From assembly GCA_965651325.1 (NCBI GenBank), contig CBFGSB010000022.1, forward strand, positions 1 through 26,049: a stretch of DNA of 26,049 nt, written 5' to 3'. A program made the position numbers and the translations under genes. This DNA is from IDS-8 sp965651325. GTDB taxonomy: Bacteria > Pseudomonadota > Gammaproteobacteria > Steroidobacterales > Woeseiaceae. Within the stretch, counting starts at the first letter, position 1; each line of letters starts with the position of its first letter. Positions 14,090 to 22,283 of the stretch are shown here, piece after piece. Under the pieces are notes generated by a model, which made no database searches, had not been told where the DNA came from, and saw nothing but the letters and a program-made list of their open reading frames with translations.

Positions 14090-17000
14090 ATGCCGAAAAA
14101 ACGAAAAACCACCGCCGGCGGGCCGAAGCTCGTCGTCGGCATCGGCGCCTCGGCGGGCGGCATCGAGGCGTGCGCGGCGCTCCTCGAAGCCGTGCCGGAG
14201 AACTCGGGCCTGGCCTTCATCCTCGTCCTGCATCTCGATCCGACGCGCGCGAGCCACATCGCCGAGATCCTGCAGGGGCGCGTCAGGCACCTGACCGTGA
14301 CGCAGACCGGGGAGACCACGCGGCTGGAGCCGAACCACGCCTACGTCATTGCGCCGAAGTCGAAGCTGCACTTCACGGACAGCGTCCTCGAGGCCGACGC
14401 GCTCGCCGAGAACGAGGCGCGCGGGCGCCTGGTGGATTTTCTTTTCGAGTCGCTCGCCAAAGCCGAAGGCGCGCGCGCCGCCGGTGTCGTGCTGTCGGGC
14501 GCGGGGCGCGACGGGACGGCGGGCTTGAGGCGCATACAGTCCGCCGGGGGCCTGGGTCTCGCGCAGGACCCGGCCACCGCGGGAACCGACAGCATGCCGC
14601 GCTCCGCGATCGACGCGCGCGTCGTCGATGCGGTGCTGGCGCCCGAGGCGATACCGGCGGCGCTGGTCGAGTTCGCCGAGGGCGGCAAGCGGCCCTCCAA
14701 AGCCAACCCGCGGGCATCGCCGGAAGACAAAGGCGGCCGGCGCGAGGGCGGCGTGCGGAAGAGCGGCTTCGAGCGCATCCTGGAGCAGCTCGGCGCGCTC
14801 GCCGACGTCAATTTCGACGACTACAAGACCGGCACGCTCGAGCGCCGCACGAGACGCCGCATGGGCCTCAAGGGCATCGACGACTGGGACGAGTACGCGG
14901 AGCGACTGGCCGACGACGGCGACGAGCTCGATGCCCTGTATTACGACGTGCTGATCGGCGTCACCGATTTCTTCCGCGACCCCGAAGCCTGGGAGCAGCT
15001 CGCCGAGGAGCTGCCGGCGCTGCTCGATGGGCGCGACCCGGCCGGCGCGCGCGCCTGGGTCCCGGGCTGCGGCACGGGCGAGGAAGCCTACACCCTCGCG
15101 ATGCTGTTGCGCGAACGGATCCCGGCGGGCAGGCACAACAGGATCCAGGTCTACGCGACCGACCTGAACGAGCGCGCGCTCGTCACCGCGCGCCGCGGGC
15201 TCTATCCGCCGGAGGCGATCGAGCACATTGCCCCCGAGCGGCGGGAGCAGCACTTCCACCAGAACAACGGGTACCTGCAGATCGAGCGGAGCGTTCGCGA
15301 CTGCGTGACCTTCGCGCCGCACAACGTACTGGTTGACGCGCCGTTCTCGAAAATGGACATCGTCACCTGCCGCAACCTGCTCATCTATCTCGAGCGGCCG
15401 GCGCACGAGCGGCTCCTGCAGCGCCTGCACTTCGCGCTGCGTCCGGGCGGTCTGCTGCTCCTCGGACGCGCCGAGACGCCCGGCCGGCAGGCGGGGCTCT
15501 TCGAGGAGATCTCGAGCCATCAGAGCCTTTATCGCGCGCGGCCCGTGTCGCCCCAGGAGCGCTTTCACGTCGTGCCGCGCACCATCGAACGCCCGCGCGG
15601 CGACCGCCGCGAGGCCGCGTCGCAAGTCGCGAAGCCGGCGCGGCGCGACCGCGAGACCGGAGCCGAGCGGCGGATCGAGCGCTTCGTGCTGCGCGAGCAC
15701 ACGCCGGCCTGCGTCGCGATCGACGCCGGTCTCGAGATTCGCCACTTCTACGGCCGGACCCAGCGTTACCTCGTGCCGCCGACGGGCGAGTCGCGCCAGG
15801 ACCTGCTCGCCTGGATCCGGCCGGGCTTCTACATCCGCCTGCGCTCGGCGCTCAAGCAGGCCGTCGAGAGCGGAGAGTCCCTCGCCACCGAAGGCCAGAT
15901 CGACCGCGACGGGGAGTCCCGCCGCGTACGGTGCACGGTCGAGCCCATACCGGCAGCCGTCGGCGCCGACCGCCTCTTTCTCGTGACCTTCCACGACCTC
16001 GGCGAATCCGCGCTCACGAAAATCGACCCGTCGCAAGAGCACGAGCCGCTGGTGCGCGAGCTGGAGCAGGAGCTCGCCGACACGCGCCGTGAGCTGCAAA
16101 GCACGGTCGAGCAGCTCGAATCGGCCGGCGAGGAGCACCACGCGAGCAACGAGGAGCTGCAGTCGCTGAACGAGGAGCTGCAGTCGAGCAACGAAGAGCT
16201 CGAGGCCTCGAAGGAGGAGCTCGAGGCGCTCAACGAGGAGATGAACACGATCAACCGCGAGCTCGAGGAGAAGAACACCGATCTGCGCGGAGCCAATGCC
16301 GATCTCAACAGCCTGTTCCTCAGCACCGGGATCCCGACCGTGTTTCTCGACCGGGATCTCCGCGTCCGGCGCTTCACGGAAGCGGCGACCGACGTCATGC
16401 GCCTCGTGCCCTCGGATATCGGCCGGTCGATCGGGGACATCAAGGAGCGCTTCGACGATGGCCGGACGCTCGAGAGGAGCCGCCACGTGCTCACGACGCT
16501 CGACGTCGACTCGACCGGGGTCGCCGCTGACGACGGCCGCTACTACGTGCGCAACATCGTGCCTTATCGCCTCGACGACCAGACCGTCGACGGCATCTGC
16601 ATCACCTTTTCCGACGTGACCGACCAGAAACGCGCCACGCACGAAAGCGAAAAGGCGCGCGCCTATGCGGAGGCAGTCATCGAGACGGTCCGCACGCCGC
16701 TCATGATCCTCGACGAAACCCTGCGCGTGCAGTCGATCAACACGGCGTTCCGGACGGCGTTCGACACGCCCGGAGAGCTGGTGGGCTCAGTGCTGGAGGA
16801 CGCGCGCGACCGGCAGTGGAACGTGCCGAGCCTGGACCCGCTTCTCGAAACCCTGCTGTCCGAGGGCACGAATGTCGATGACTTCGAGGTGGCGAGCCAG
16901 GGCCGGATGATCCTGGTCAATGCGCGCCGTGTCGACGGCGGGGATGACCCGGACCGCCTCGTGCTGTCGTTCGAGGACGTCACCGAGCAGCGCGAAGCCC

Positions 17001-18121
17001 GCAGTCACGCCGACCGGCGCGCGGACGAGCTCCGGAGCGATGCGCGCCGCAAGGACGAGTGGATCGCGATGCTCGGCCACGAGCTGCGCAACCCGGTCGG
17101 CGCGATCGGCAACGGCATCGAGCTCTTGAAGTCGGCGGCGCTCTCCGCCGAGCGGCAAACGCAGGTCATTGGCATGATGAAGCGCCAGCTCGGCCACGTG
17201 TCCGGCCTGCTCGACGAGCTGCTCGACGCGGCGCGCATCATCTCGGGCAAGCTCGAGATCGAGAAGAAGCCCGTGGACCTGACCTTGATCGGCGAGTGGT
17301 CGGTCGACACCGTGAGGCCGCTGATCACTGCCAGGGGACACGAGCTCACCGTCACGCTGCCGCCCGCGGGATCGGTCTGGGTGCAGGGCGACCGCTTGCG
17401 CCTGACCGAAGTCATCACGAATCTGCTGGGCAACGCGGCCAAATACACCGAGCCGGGCGGGCGCATTACCCTCGAGGTCACCGCCGACGCGGACTCCGCC
17501 ACGATCAGCGTGCGCGACAACGGCATCGGCATTCCGAGCGAATTCAAGGAGCGCATGTTCGAGATCTTCACGCAGGGGCCCCGCACGCTCGCCCGCTCGG
17601 ACCGGGGGCTTGGCCTCGGTCTGCCGCTCGTCCGGACCCTCGTCGAACTGCACGGCGGCGAGGTCGCGGTGCATAGCGACGGCGACGGGAAAGGCAGTGA
17701 GTTCACGGTCACGCTCCCCCGCCATCGTCATGCGAGCAGTGCCGAAGCACCGGGGGCCGAGGTGAACGGGCCGGCGCCAAAACGGCGCATCCTGATCGTG
17801 GACGACGTGCGCGACGTTGCGGAGTCGCTCGAGATGTTACTCGAGCAAGCCGGCCACAAGACCCGCATCGCGCTGGACGGGCGCGCCGCGCTGGAAACCG
17901 CGAAGGAATTCAAGCCTGAAGTTCTCCTGCTCGACCTGGGGCTGCCCGGCATGGACGGCTATGCGCTCGCGCGCGGCCTGCGCGAAGCGTTTCCCGGCGC
18001 GGTGCTGATCGCGGTCACGGGCTATCAGCGGGACGCAAGCCAGCTCGACGCCGCGGGCTTCGATCACTACCTCATCAAACCCATCGACATGGACCGGTTG
18101 TCGGCCCTGCTCGCCGGGTAA
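14090..18121 (+). CDS. CheB-CheR-PAS-histidine kinase-receiver fusion protein
   Basis: From the ATG at 14090 the protein has 1343 residues (GTG 14015 would add 25). Order of domains: CheB methylesterase, about 10-190, with Ser21, His48 and Asp141; CheR methyltransferase, about 225-480, with the SAM loop GCGTGEEAYT from residue 326; a PAS-like segment, about 525-640; a long coiled coil (about 650-735) of NEEL/KEEL repeats; two PAS domains, about 740-965; HisKA with His997 in LGHELRNPVG; an ATPase domain with Asn1115 in NLLGNAAKY and DNGIGI from 1143; a receiver with phospho-acceptor Asp1282 in LLLDLGLPGMDG. All key residues are present, so every domain may be active. It joins reversible methylation and phospho-relay in one cytosolic protein; no membrane helix is seen. 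Its partners and output are unknown. Confidence 0.92.
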   Translation: MPKKRKTTAGGPKLVVGIGASAGGIEACAALLEAVPENSGLAFILVLHLDPTRASHIAEILQGRVRHLTVTQTGETTRLEPNHAYVIAPKSKLHFTDSVLEADALAENEARGRLVDFLFESLAKAEGARAAGVVLSGAGRDGTAGLRRIQSAGGLGLAQDPATAGTDSMPRSAIDARVVDAVLAPEAIPAALVEFAEGGKRPSKANPRASPEDKGGRREGGVRKSGFERILEQLGALADVNFDDYKTGTLERRTRRRMGLKGIDDWDEYAERLADDGDELDALYYDVLIGVTDFFRDPEAWEQLAEELPALLDGRDPAGARAWVPGCGTGEEAYTLAMLLRERIPAGRHNRIQVYATDLNERALVTARRGLYPPEAIEHIAPERREQHFHQNNGYLQIERSVRDCVTFAPHNVLVDAPFSKMDIVTCRNLLIYLERPAHERLLQRLHFALRPGGLLLLGRAETPGRQAGLFEEISSHQSLYRARPVSPQERFHVVPRTIERPRGDRREAASQVAKPARRDRETGAERRIERFVLREHTPACVAIDAGLEIRHFYGRTQRYLVPPTGESRQDLLAWIRPGFYIRLRSALKQAVESGESLATEGQIDRDGESRRVRCTVEPIPAAVGADRLFLVTFHDLGESALTKIDPSQEHEPLVRELEQELADTRRELQSTVEQLESAGEEHHASNEELQSLNEELQSSNEELEASKEELEALNEEMNTINRELEEKNTDLRGANADLNSLFLSTGIPTVFLDRDLRVRRFTEAATDVMRLVPSDIGRSIGDIKERFDDGRTLERSRHVLTTLDVDSTGVAADDGRYYVRNIVPYRLDDQTVDGICITFSDVTDQKRATHESEKARAYAEAVIETVRTPLMILDETLRVQSINTAFRTAFDTPGELVGSVLEDARDRQWNVPSLDPLLETLLSEGTNVDDFEVASQGRMILVNARRVDGGDDPDRLVLSFEDVTEQREARSHADRRADELRSDARRKDEWIAMLGHELRNPVGAIGNGIELLKSAALSAERQTQVIGMMKRQLGHVSGLLDELLDAARIISGKLEIEKKPVDLTLIGEWSVDTVRPLITARGHELTVTLPPAGSVWVQGDRLRLTEVITNLLGNAAKYTEPGGRITLEVTADADSATISVRDNGIGIPSEFKERMFEIFTQGPRTLARSDRGLGLGLPLVRTLVELHGGEVAVHSDGDGKGSEFTVTLPRHRHASSAEAPGAEVNGPAPKRRILIVDDVRDVAESLEMLLEQAGHKTRIALDGRAALETAKEFKPEVLLLDLGLPGMDGYALARGLREAFPGAVLIAVTGYQRDASQLDAAGFDHYLIKPIDMDRLSALLAG

Positions 18122-18184
18122 GGAAGGGGCGGCCTTATTTTCTCATGGGTCCAACTGGAATCCGTGTTTGCGAGAGGGACGAAG

Positions 18185-19245
18185 ATGACCCTGGCTGACT
18201 TCATCGACTCCAACCGGGAACGCCTCATCGAGCGCTGGCAGCGGAACGCCGAGGACCGCATGTCTCTCGACCTCAGCAAATCGCAGCTTCGGAACGACCT
18301 TCCGCATTTTATCGACGACGTCATTCAGGCGCTGCGCGACCCGGCCGGCCGCTGGCCTCACACCGGGGGCGCCAAATCGCACGGCCGACAGCGCATGCGG
18401 GTCGGGGTGAAGATCGGCAGCCTCACCGAAGAGATGACGCTGGTCGGCGAGACCGTCGCGGAACTTGCGTTCGAGGACGACGAGGACTTCCCGGGCGACG
18501 ACCTGCTCCGCATGATGAGCATCATCGGCCGGGGCGCGGCCGCCTCGGTCAGCGCGTATGCAGGTTTGCGCGACAAGGAGCTCGCCGACCAGGCCGCGCA
18601 GCACTTCTCGTTCATCGCGCACGAAATCCGCAATCCTTGCACAGCGCCCGCCTGGCGGCGCAGGTGCTCGCGGTGGCTCCGGAGTCGGAGCGCGCCAAGC
18701 ACCTGGAGCGTCTCGATCGCTCGCTCTCGCAGCTCACGGCGCTCGTCGACGATTCGCTCATCGAGGCGCGTCTGTACGGCGAGCCGCGGCTGCACATCGA
18801 GCGCGTCGATGCGCGCGAGCTGGTCCGAACCGTGCGCGACGACCTCGCGGGCCAGGTGGAGGAGCGGGGTCTATCGATCACAACGGAAGTAGAGGCCTTC
18901 TCGCTCGACGTTGATCGCGCACTCATCCTCTCGGCCCTGACGAACCTGCTGAAGAACGCCGTGAAGTTCACGCGGGAAGGCGGCCGAATCGCCCTCGAGG
19001 CGCGACAGGTGGACGGTCGCGCGGTTTTCGAAGTCGGCGATCAGTGCGGCGGCATCCCGGACGACGTGCTGCCGCGCCTGTTCGAGCCGTTCGTGCAGGC
19101 CGAGCCCCGAAAGGGCGGCTCGGGCCTGGGTCTCGTGATCGTCAAGCAGGCGGCGGAAGCGCACGGCGGCACGGTGCGCGTCGATAACCGCCCCGGAACG
19201 GGGTGCTCCTTCGTCCTCGACCTGCCGTGCCGGCAGCGGCAATGA
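18185..19245 (+). pseudogene. Histidine kinase with RsbRD-like N-terminus, broken by a one-base frameshift
   Basis: The ATG at 18185 starts MTLADFIDSNRERLIERWQR, like the N-terminal domain of some soluble kinases (RsbRD_N type, about residues 1-135). The frame reaches the H-box (FSFIAHEIRNP, His146) and is then lost. The reading continues one frame over from 18637 with LHSARLAAQVLAVAPESER, the N-box (LTNLLKNAVKFT), a G1 box of the form DQCGGIP and GGSGLGLVIVKQ. One missing base between 18636 and 18637 (CCTTG where CC-N-TTG is expected) explains it; restored length is 353 residues. It begins 63 bp after the giant kinase, so the two were probably one operon. It is either a recent pseudogene or a sequencing error. 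Confidence 0.85.
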
Positions 19246-19337
19246 ACCAGGGACCGTCGCGCCGGACGCCAAATGGCTCGTCGGCGAAGGGGCGACTGGC
19301 GCAGGTGACCGGCGATGGCGCAACTCGGCCATGGCTC

Positions 19338-19370
19338 ACAGCGCAACCGGCGCAAGCCCGGTTGCGCTGT
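19338..19370. terminator. Strong hairpin 1 after the kinase gene
   Basis: A perfect 13-bp inverted repeat (19338-19350 with 19358-19370) has a 7-base loop. It lies 92 bp after the kinase stop. There is no T-run, so a classical Rho-independent terminator is not certain; it may be a stem that protects or ends the cargo message. Confidence 0.45.
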
Positions 19371-19385
19371 TGGCGCTGCTCCCAA

Positions 19386-19423
19386 GCCGCGTCACTACGG
19401 GCGCAGCGCTGTAGTGACGCGGC
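19386..19423. repeat. Strong hairpin 2 after the kinase gene
   Basis: A second perfect 13-bp inverted repeat (19386-19398 with 19411-19423) with a 12-base loop starts 15 bp after the first. The stem sequence is different. Its role is unknown: terminator, protein site or RNA stem. Confidence 0.45.
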
Positions 19424-19576
19424 GTCCTGAGCCAGCAATGGCGCGCCTTCCGGGCAATTTCGGCAGATTTCCGACGAGTGATGCGCCAACTCGGCATGGA
19501 AAAGGGGGCAACAATCTGCATCCGTTTTCTCTGGATAGGGCTGCGTATTCGGTCTATCTTTGCGGCATTAATCGCG
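19424..19576. other. Gene-free stretch between cargo and integrase leader
   Basis: Nothing convincing is coded here. Open frames lack a plausible start, codon pattern or family signal. The segment near 19480-19499 loosely repeats 19314-19334 (both contain CAACTCGGC near an ATGG), which may be chance or the trace of a duplication. Confidence 0.3.
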
Positions 19577-19974
19577 GCCACTGCGGAAAAGTGGCACCCC
19601 GGCAGGAAATCCTCGCCACAGAAACGACGGGTTAATTACAGACCGTCGAACCCATGACGCAAATGCGTCGCCCGACCAAGCCGAACTGAACCCGTAGTTC
19701 GGCGTCTTCAACTTAGCCCAAGCCCACACCGGTTCGGCATCGTCCTATTGAGACGGACCGAGGGTCGTCTTCTTCCGTTATGCGCCTCCGGCGCTTCTTC
19801 AACTAATTGCCTTTAAAGGAGGTAACTGCCCGCTCGTTTCCCGGCCCTGGCAAGGCCAGCTGGTGGCCACCGGCCCGACATCCACAGATGTCCTCCGGTG
19901 AGCCTGTATGGAGGCTTCAGGCCTATGGGATTGGTGTCCCGCGACCGTTTCCCGAGACCGGATCAACTGATCCG
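19577..19974 (+). promoter_or_regulatory. Candidate structured RNA leader of the integrase module
   Basis: Many short perfect stems follow each other: 19577-19582/19590-19595; 19625-19630/19643-19648; 19656-19660/19665-19669; 19681-19687/19696-19702; 19782-19786/19790-19794; 19877-19882/19887-19892; 19902-19906/19918-19922; and 19959-19964/19969-19974. A strong Shine-Dalgarno-like AAAGGAGGTAAC (19815-19826) has no ATG, GTG or TTG at the right distance; its GGAGG could pair with CCTCC at 19892-19896. The reading frame of the integrase is open through part of this region, but the protein similarity begins only at 20041. I read the region as non-coding RNA upstream of the recombinase. I cannot assign a known RNA family. 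Confidence 0.42.
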
Positions 19975-20040
19975 GGATCGGACTGCGTATTCCCCAAGGG
20001 GGCGCAGTGGTCATCAAAACTCACCTCAAGTGACTGCACC

Positions 20041-20907
20041 GTGAAATGCCTGAACCACCAGCTAAGGGAGCTCTGTCAGCGGAATCGCGACGGCGGCTAT
20101 TCCACCCAGGCCGGCCGCTCGCGCATGTTGGACCTGATCGCAACCCAGCTCCGTGAGCTGGGTTACAAGAACATGCGGCCGGATTCCCTGAAGCCGAAGC
20201 ACGTGGACGCCCTGGTGACCCACTGGCGGGAGCAGGGCATCACCACCGGCACGCTCAAGAACCGGCTGTCGGCAATTCGCTGGTGGGCCGGCAAGGTGAA
20301 CAAAGCGAACGTCGTGGCCCCGGACAACGGAGCCTACGGCATCGGCGCGCGCACGTTCGTCGCCAGAGAATCGAAAGCCCAGACCCTGGATCAAGCGAAG
20401 CTCGCGCGAATCGAGGATGCCTACGTCCGAATGAGCGTGCGGCTGCAGGCCGCTTTCGGGCTGCGCCGTGAAGAATCCATCAAGTTCAACCCGAGCTATG
20501 CCATCCACGGCAATCACATCGCCCTCAAGGCGAGCTGGACGAAGGGCGGCCGGGCGAGAACGATCCCGATTACGAACGGCTATCAGCACGTCCTGCTCCG
20601 CGAGGCGAAAGCCCTCGCCAAAGGCGGCTCGCTGATTCCGGCGCATCTGAAGTACGTCCAGCAACAGCACCGCTACGACCGCCAGACCCGCAAGGCCGGC
20701 ATGCGGAAACTCCACGGCCTGCGTCACGACTACGCGCAGAGGCGGTACCGGCAACTGACCGGGTGGCGTTGTCCGGCGAGCGGCGGACCGGTCTCGAAGG
20801 ATCTGTCGCCCGAGCAGCGCGTGATCGATCGTGACGCCCGGCTCACGATCAGCCACGAACTCGGCCATTCCCGAGAATCGATCAGTGCGATCTATCTGGG
20901 TCGATGA
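20041..20907 (+). CDS. Tyrosine recombinase, Integrase_1 type
   Basis: From the GTG at 20041 the protein has 288 residues and opens with the family-like KCLNHQLRELCQRNRDGGYSTQ. The N-terminal SAM-like core-binding domain (about 1-100, Phage_int_SAM_2 type) includes LKPKHVDALVTHWREQGITTGTLKNRLSAIRWW in pieces. The catalytic domain shows the expected residues: Arg142 (GLRREES), His225 and Arg228 (LHGLRHDY), His276 (HELGHS) and nucleophile Tyr285, only three residues from the end, so it looks intact. It heads a coupled trio: its stop overlaps the next start (ATGA). There is no clear ribosome binding site before the GTG, so the true start may differ. Its role beside the tRNA-proximal integrase is not known. 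Confidence 0.85.
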   Translation: MKCLNHQLRELCQRNRDGGYSTQAGRSRMLDLIATQLRELGYKNMRPDSLKPKHVDALVTHWREQGITTGTLKNRLSAIRWWAGKVNKANVVAPDNGAYGIGARTFVARESKAQTLDQAKLARIEDAYVRMSVRLQAAFGLRREESIKFNPSYAIHGNHIALKASWTKGGRARTIPITNGYQHVLLREAKALAKGGSLIPAHLKYVQQQHRYDRQTRKAGMRKLHGLRHDYAQRRYRQLTGWRCPASGGPVSKDLSPEQRVIDRDARLTISHELGHSRESISAIYLGR

Positions 20908-21260
20908 AAGCGACCAGCACACCGACTCTCCTACCGCGCCTGCTGCGCTTCCGCGACGCGCCCCGTTACCTCGGCATGGACCGCAACCGCTTCAACGCGG
21001 AGGTCCGGCCTTACCTGACCAACATTCCGGTCGGCCGTCAGGGCATTGCCTTCGACCGCCTTGAATTGGACGCCTGGGTCGAGGACTATAAGTCCCGCAA
21101 CGGGCGTCCCGCCGAAAGGAGAACATCATGGGACGCAGAAAATCACCAGGCCTCCAGAAGCGGGGCCGCATCTGGTGGATCGACAAGAGAATCAAGGGAT
21201 ACGGCAGAGTGGCAGAAAGCTGCGGCACGGATAATCTCGAGGAAGCGGAACGCTATCTAG
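20904..21260 (+). CDS. AlpA/excisionase-like DNA-binding protein
   Basis: This 118-residue protein starts by an ATGA overlap with the upstream integrase. Residues about 12-65 form a winged-helix of AlpA/excisionase type (LLRFRDAPRYLGMDRNRFNAEVRPYL, then IAFDRLELDAWVEDY). The tail (SWDAENHQASRS to KAAARIISRKRNAI) resembles what I remember of such proteins in similar modules, which supports translation to 21260 although the next gene starts at 21128 and so overlaps by 133 bp. By family knowledge it either directs recombination toward excision or regulates the integrase genes. The position between two recombinases fits both. Confidence 0.78.
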   Translation: MKATSTPTLLPRLLRFRDAPRYLGMDRNRFNAEVRPYLTNIPVGRQGIAFDRLELDAWVEDYKSRNGRPAERRTSWDAENHQASRSGAASGGSTRESRDTAEWQKAAARIISRKRNAI

Positions 21261-22252
21261 CGCATCGCTTAAACGAGATTCGCCGCGCCACGGTTTACGG
21301 CATTCGACCGACACGGACGTTTCAGCAGGCCGCGATCAAATACCTGAATGACTATCAGCATAAGAAAAGTCTGGACCGCGATGTGTATGCCTTCAATCGC
21401 ATCATGCCACACATCGGCGATCTGACTCTGGATCGCATTCACAACGATACGTTGGCGAAATACCGGCAAGCCCGTCGCGCGGACGGGGTCGCGGCCGGAA
21501 CCATCAACAAGGAACTCTCCTGCATCCGGCGGATACTGAATCTGGCCGCCCGGGTCTGGCGGCACGAGAACGGTATGTCGTGGCTGAGCTCACCGCCGCT
21601 GATCGAGATGGAGCAGGGTCCGGCACGGAAACCTTATCCGCTGAGCTGGGAGGAGCAGGATCGCTTGTTCCGGGAGCTACCGGCCCACCTGCAACGGATG
21701 GCGCTTTACAAGGTGAACACCGGCTGCCGGGAACAGGAAGTCTGCCAGCTCCGCTGGGAGTGGGAGGTTCGGGTGCCGGAGCTCGCAACGAGTCTCTTCA
21801 TCCTGCCCGACAACGACCAGTTCCAGACCAAGAACAGCCAAGAGCGGATCGTGGTGCTCAACTCTATTGCCCGGCGCATCGTCGACGAGCAGAGGGGCAA
21901 GCATCCCGACGTCGTGTTCACCTGCAAGGGCAGGCCGATCAAGGGTATCTTCAATTCAGCCTGGAAGCGGGCCAGACGTCGCACAGGCTTGACAACGGTG
22001 AGGGTTCACGATCTCCGGCATACCTTCGGTCACCGTCTGCGAGCCGCCGGCGTGAGCTATGAGGATCGTCAGGATCTCCTCGGACACAAGTCCGGACGGA
22101 TCACGACGCATTACTCGGCGCCGGACATCGCCCGGCTGGTCGAAGCTGCCGAAACTGTGTGTACGCGACGGCCCAATACCGTGCTGAGGATCACCCCTCA
22201 CACGAATCTCACACAGTCGCAGGCTAGGACCAGCAGCGGTCGTTGTGGGTAG
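21128..22252 (+). CDS. Site-specific tyrosine integrase (tRNA-proximal)
   Basis: This 374-residue protein has an AAAGGAG ribosome binding site before the ATG at 21128. An N-terminal arm-binding region and SAM-like domain (about 60-150, including FQQAAIKYLNDYQHKKSL) are followed by the catalytic domain with Arg201 (NTGCREQEVCQLRW), His294 and Arg297 (HDLRHTFGH), His320 (LLGHKSG) and Tyr329 (THYSAPD). All catalytic residues are present. The stop lies 31 bp from the encoded CCA end of tRNA-Val, so this is the most likely enzyme for integration into that gene. The start overlaps the excisionase-like gene by 133 bp. The last 40 residues are poorly conserved in character, and the DNA there also carries the right arm-type repeat (22197-22220). 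Confidence 0.92.
   Translation: MGRRKSPGLQKRGRIWWIDKRIKGYGRVAESCGTDNLEEAERYLAHRLNEIRRATVYGIRPTRTFQQAAIKYLNDYQHKKSLDRDVYAFNRIMPHIGDLTLDRIHNDTLAKYRQARRADGVAAGTINKELSCIRRILNLAARVWRHENGMSWLSSPPLIEMEQGPARKPYPLSWEEQDRLFRELPAHLQRMALYKVNTGCREQEVCQLRWEWEVRVPELATSLFILPDNDQFQTKNSQERIVVLNSIARRIVDEQRGKHPDVVFTCKGRPIKGIFNSAWKRARRRTGLTTVRVHDLRHTFGHRLRAAGVSYEDRQDLLGHKSGRITTHYSAPDIARLVEAAETVCTRRPNTVLRITPHTNLTQSQARTSSGRCG
22197..22220 (+). repeat. Right arm-type repeat (candidate integrase binding site)
   Basis: CTCACACGAA, TCTCACACAGT and CGC match the block at 12459-12483 in the same orientation, with two differences in the shared 24 bases. It lies inside the 3' end of the integrase gene, 63 bp from the right core. 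Confidence 0.55.
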
Positions 22253-22259
22253 TCCACAA
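22243..22259. terminator. Small hairpin after the integrase, inside the gap to tRNA-Val
   Basis: TTGTGG (22243-22248) pairs with CCACAA (22254-22259) around five bases. It partly overlaps the integrase end. A TTTTT run follows at 22280-22284, but too far for a classical terminator. It may instead be part of the attachment region. Confidence 0.25.
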
Positions 22260-22283
22260 GTAGTTGAAAGATAAGGCCGTTTT

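Noticed and set aside
16129..16290. Possible DNA repeat array in the giant kinase gene
   Set aside because: The repeated GAGGAGCT units encode the NEEL/KEEL heptads of a coiled coil; they are protein repeats, not a CRISPR or tandem DNA array.
14027..16642. Long minus-strand open frame of 871 codons opposite the giant kinase
   Set aside because: Antisense shadow of a high-GC coding strand; residue content is biased and no domain is seen.
19315..19635. 106-residue open frame between cargo and integrase
   Set aside because: It runs through both 13-bp inverted repeats, has no ribosome binding site, odd composition and no recognisable domain.
19807..20040. Upstream extension of the Integrase_1 reading frame from a TTG at 19807
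   Set aside because: The encoded residues show no resemblance to integrases, and the DNA there is full of short inverted repeats, fitting an RNA leader better.
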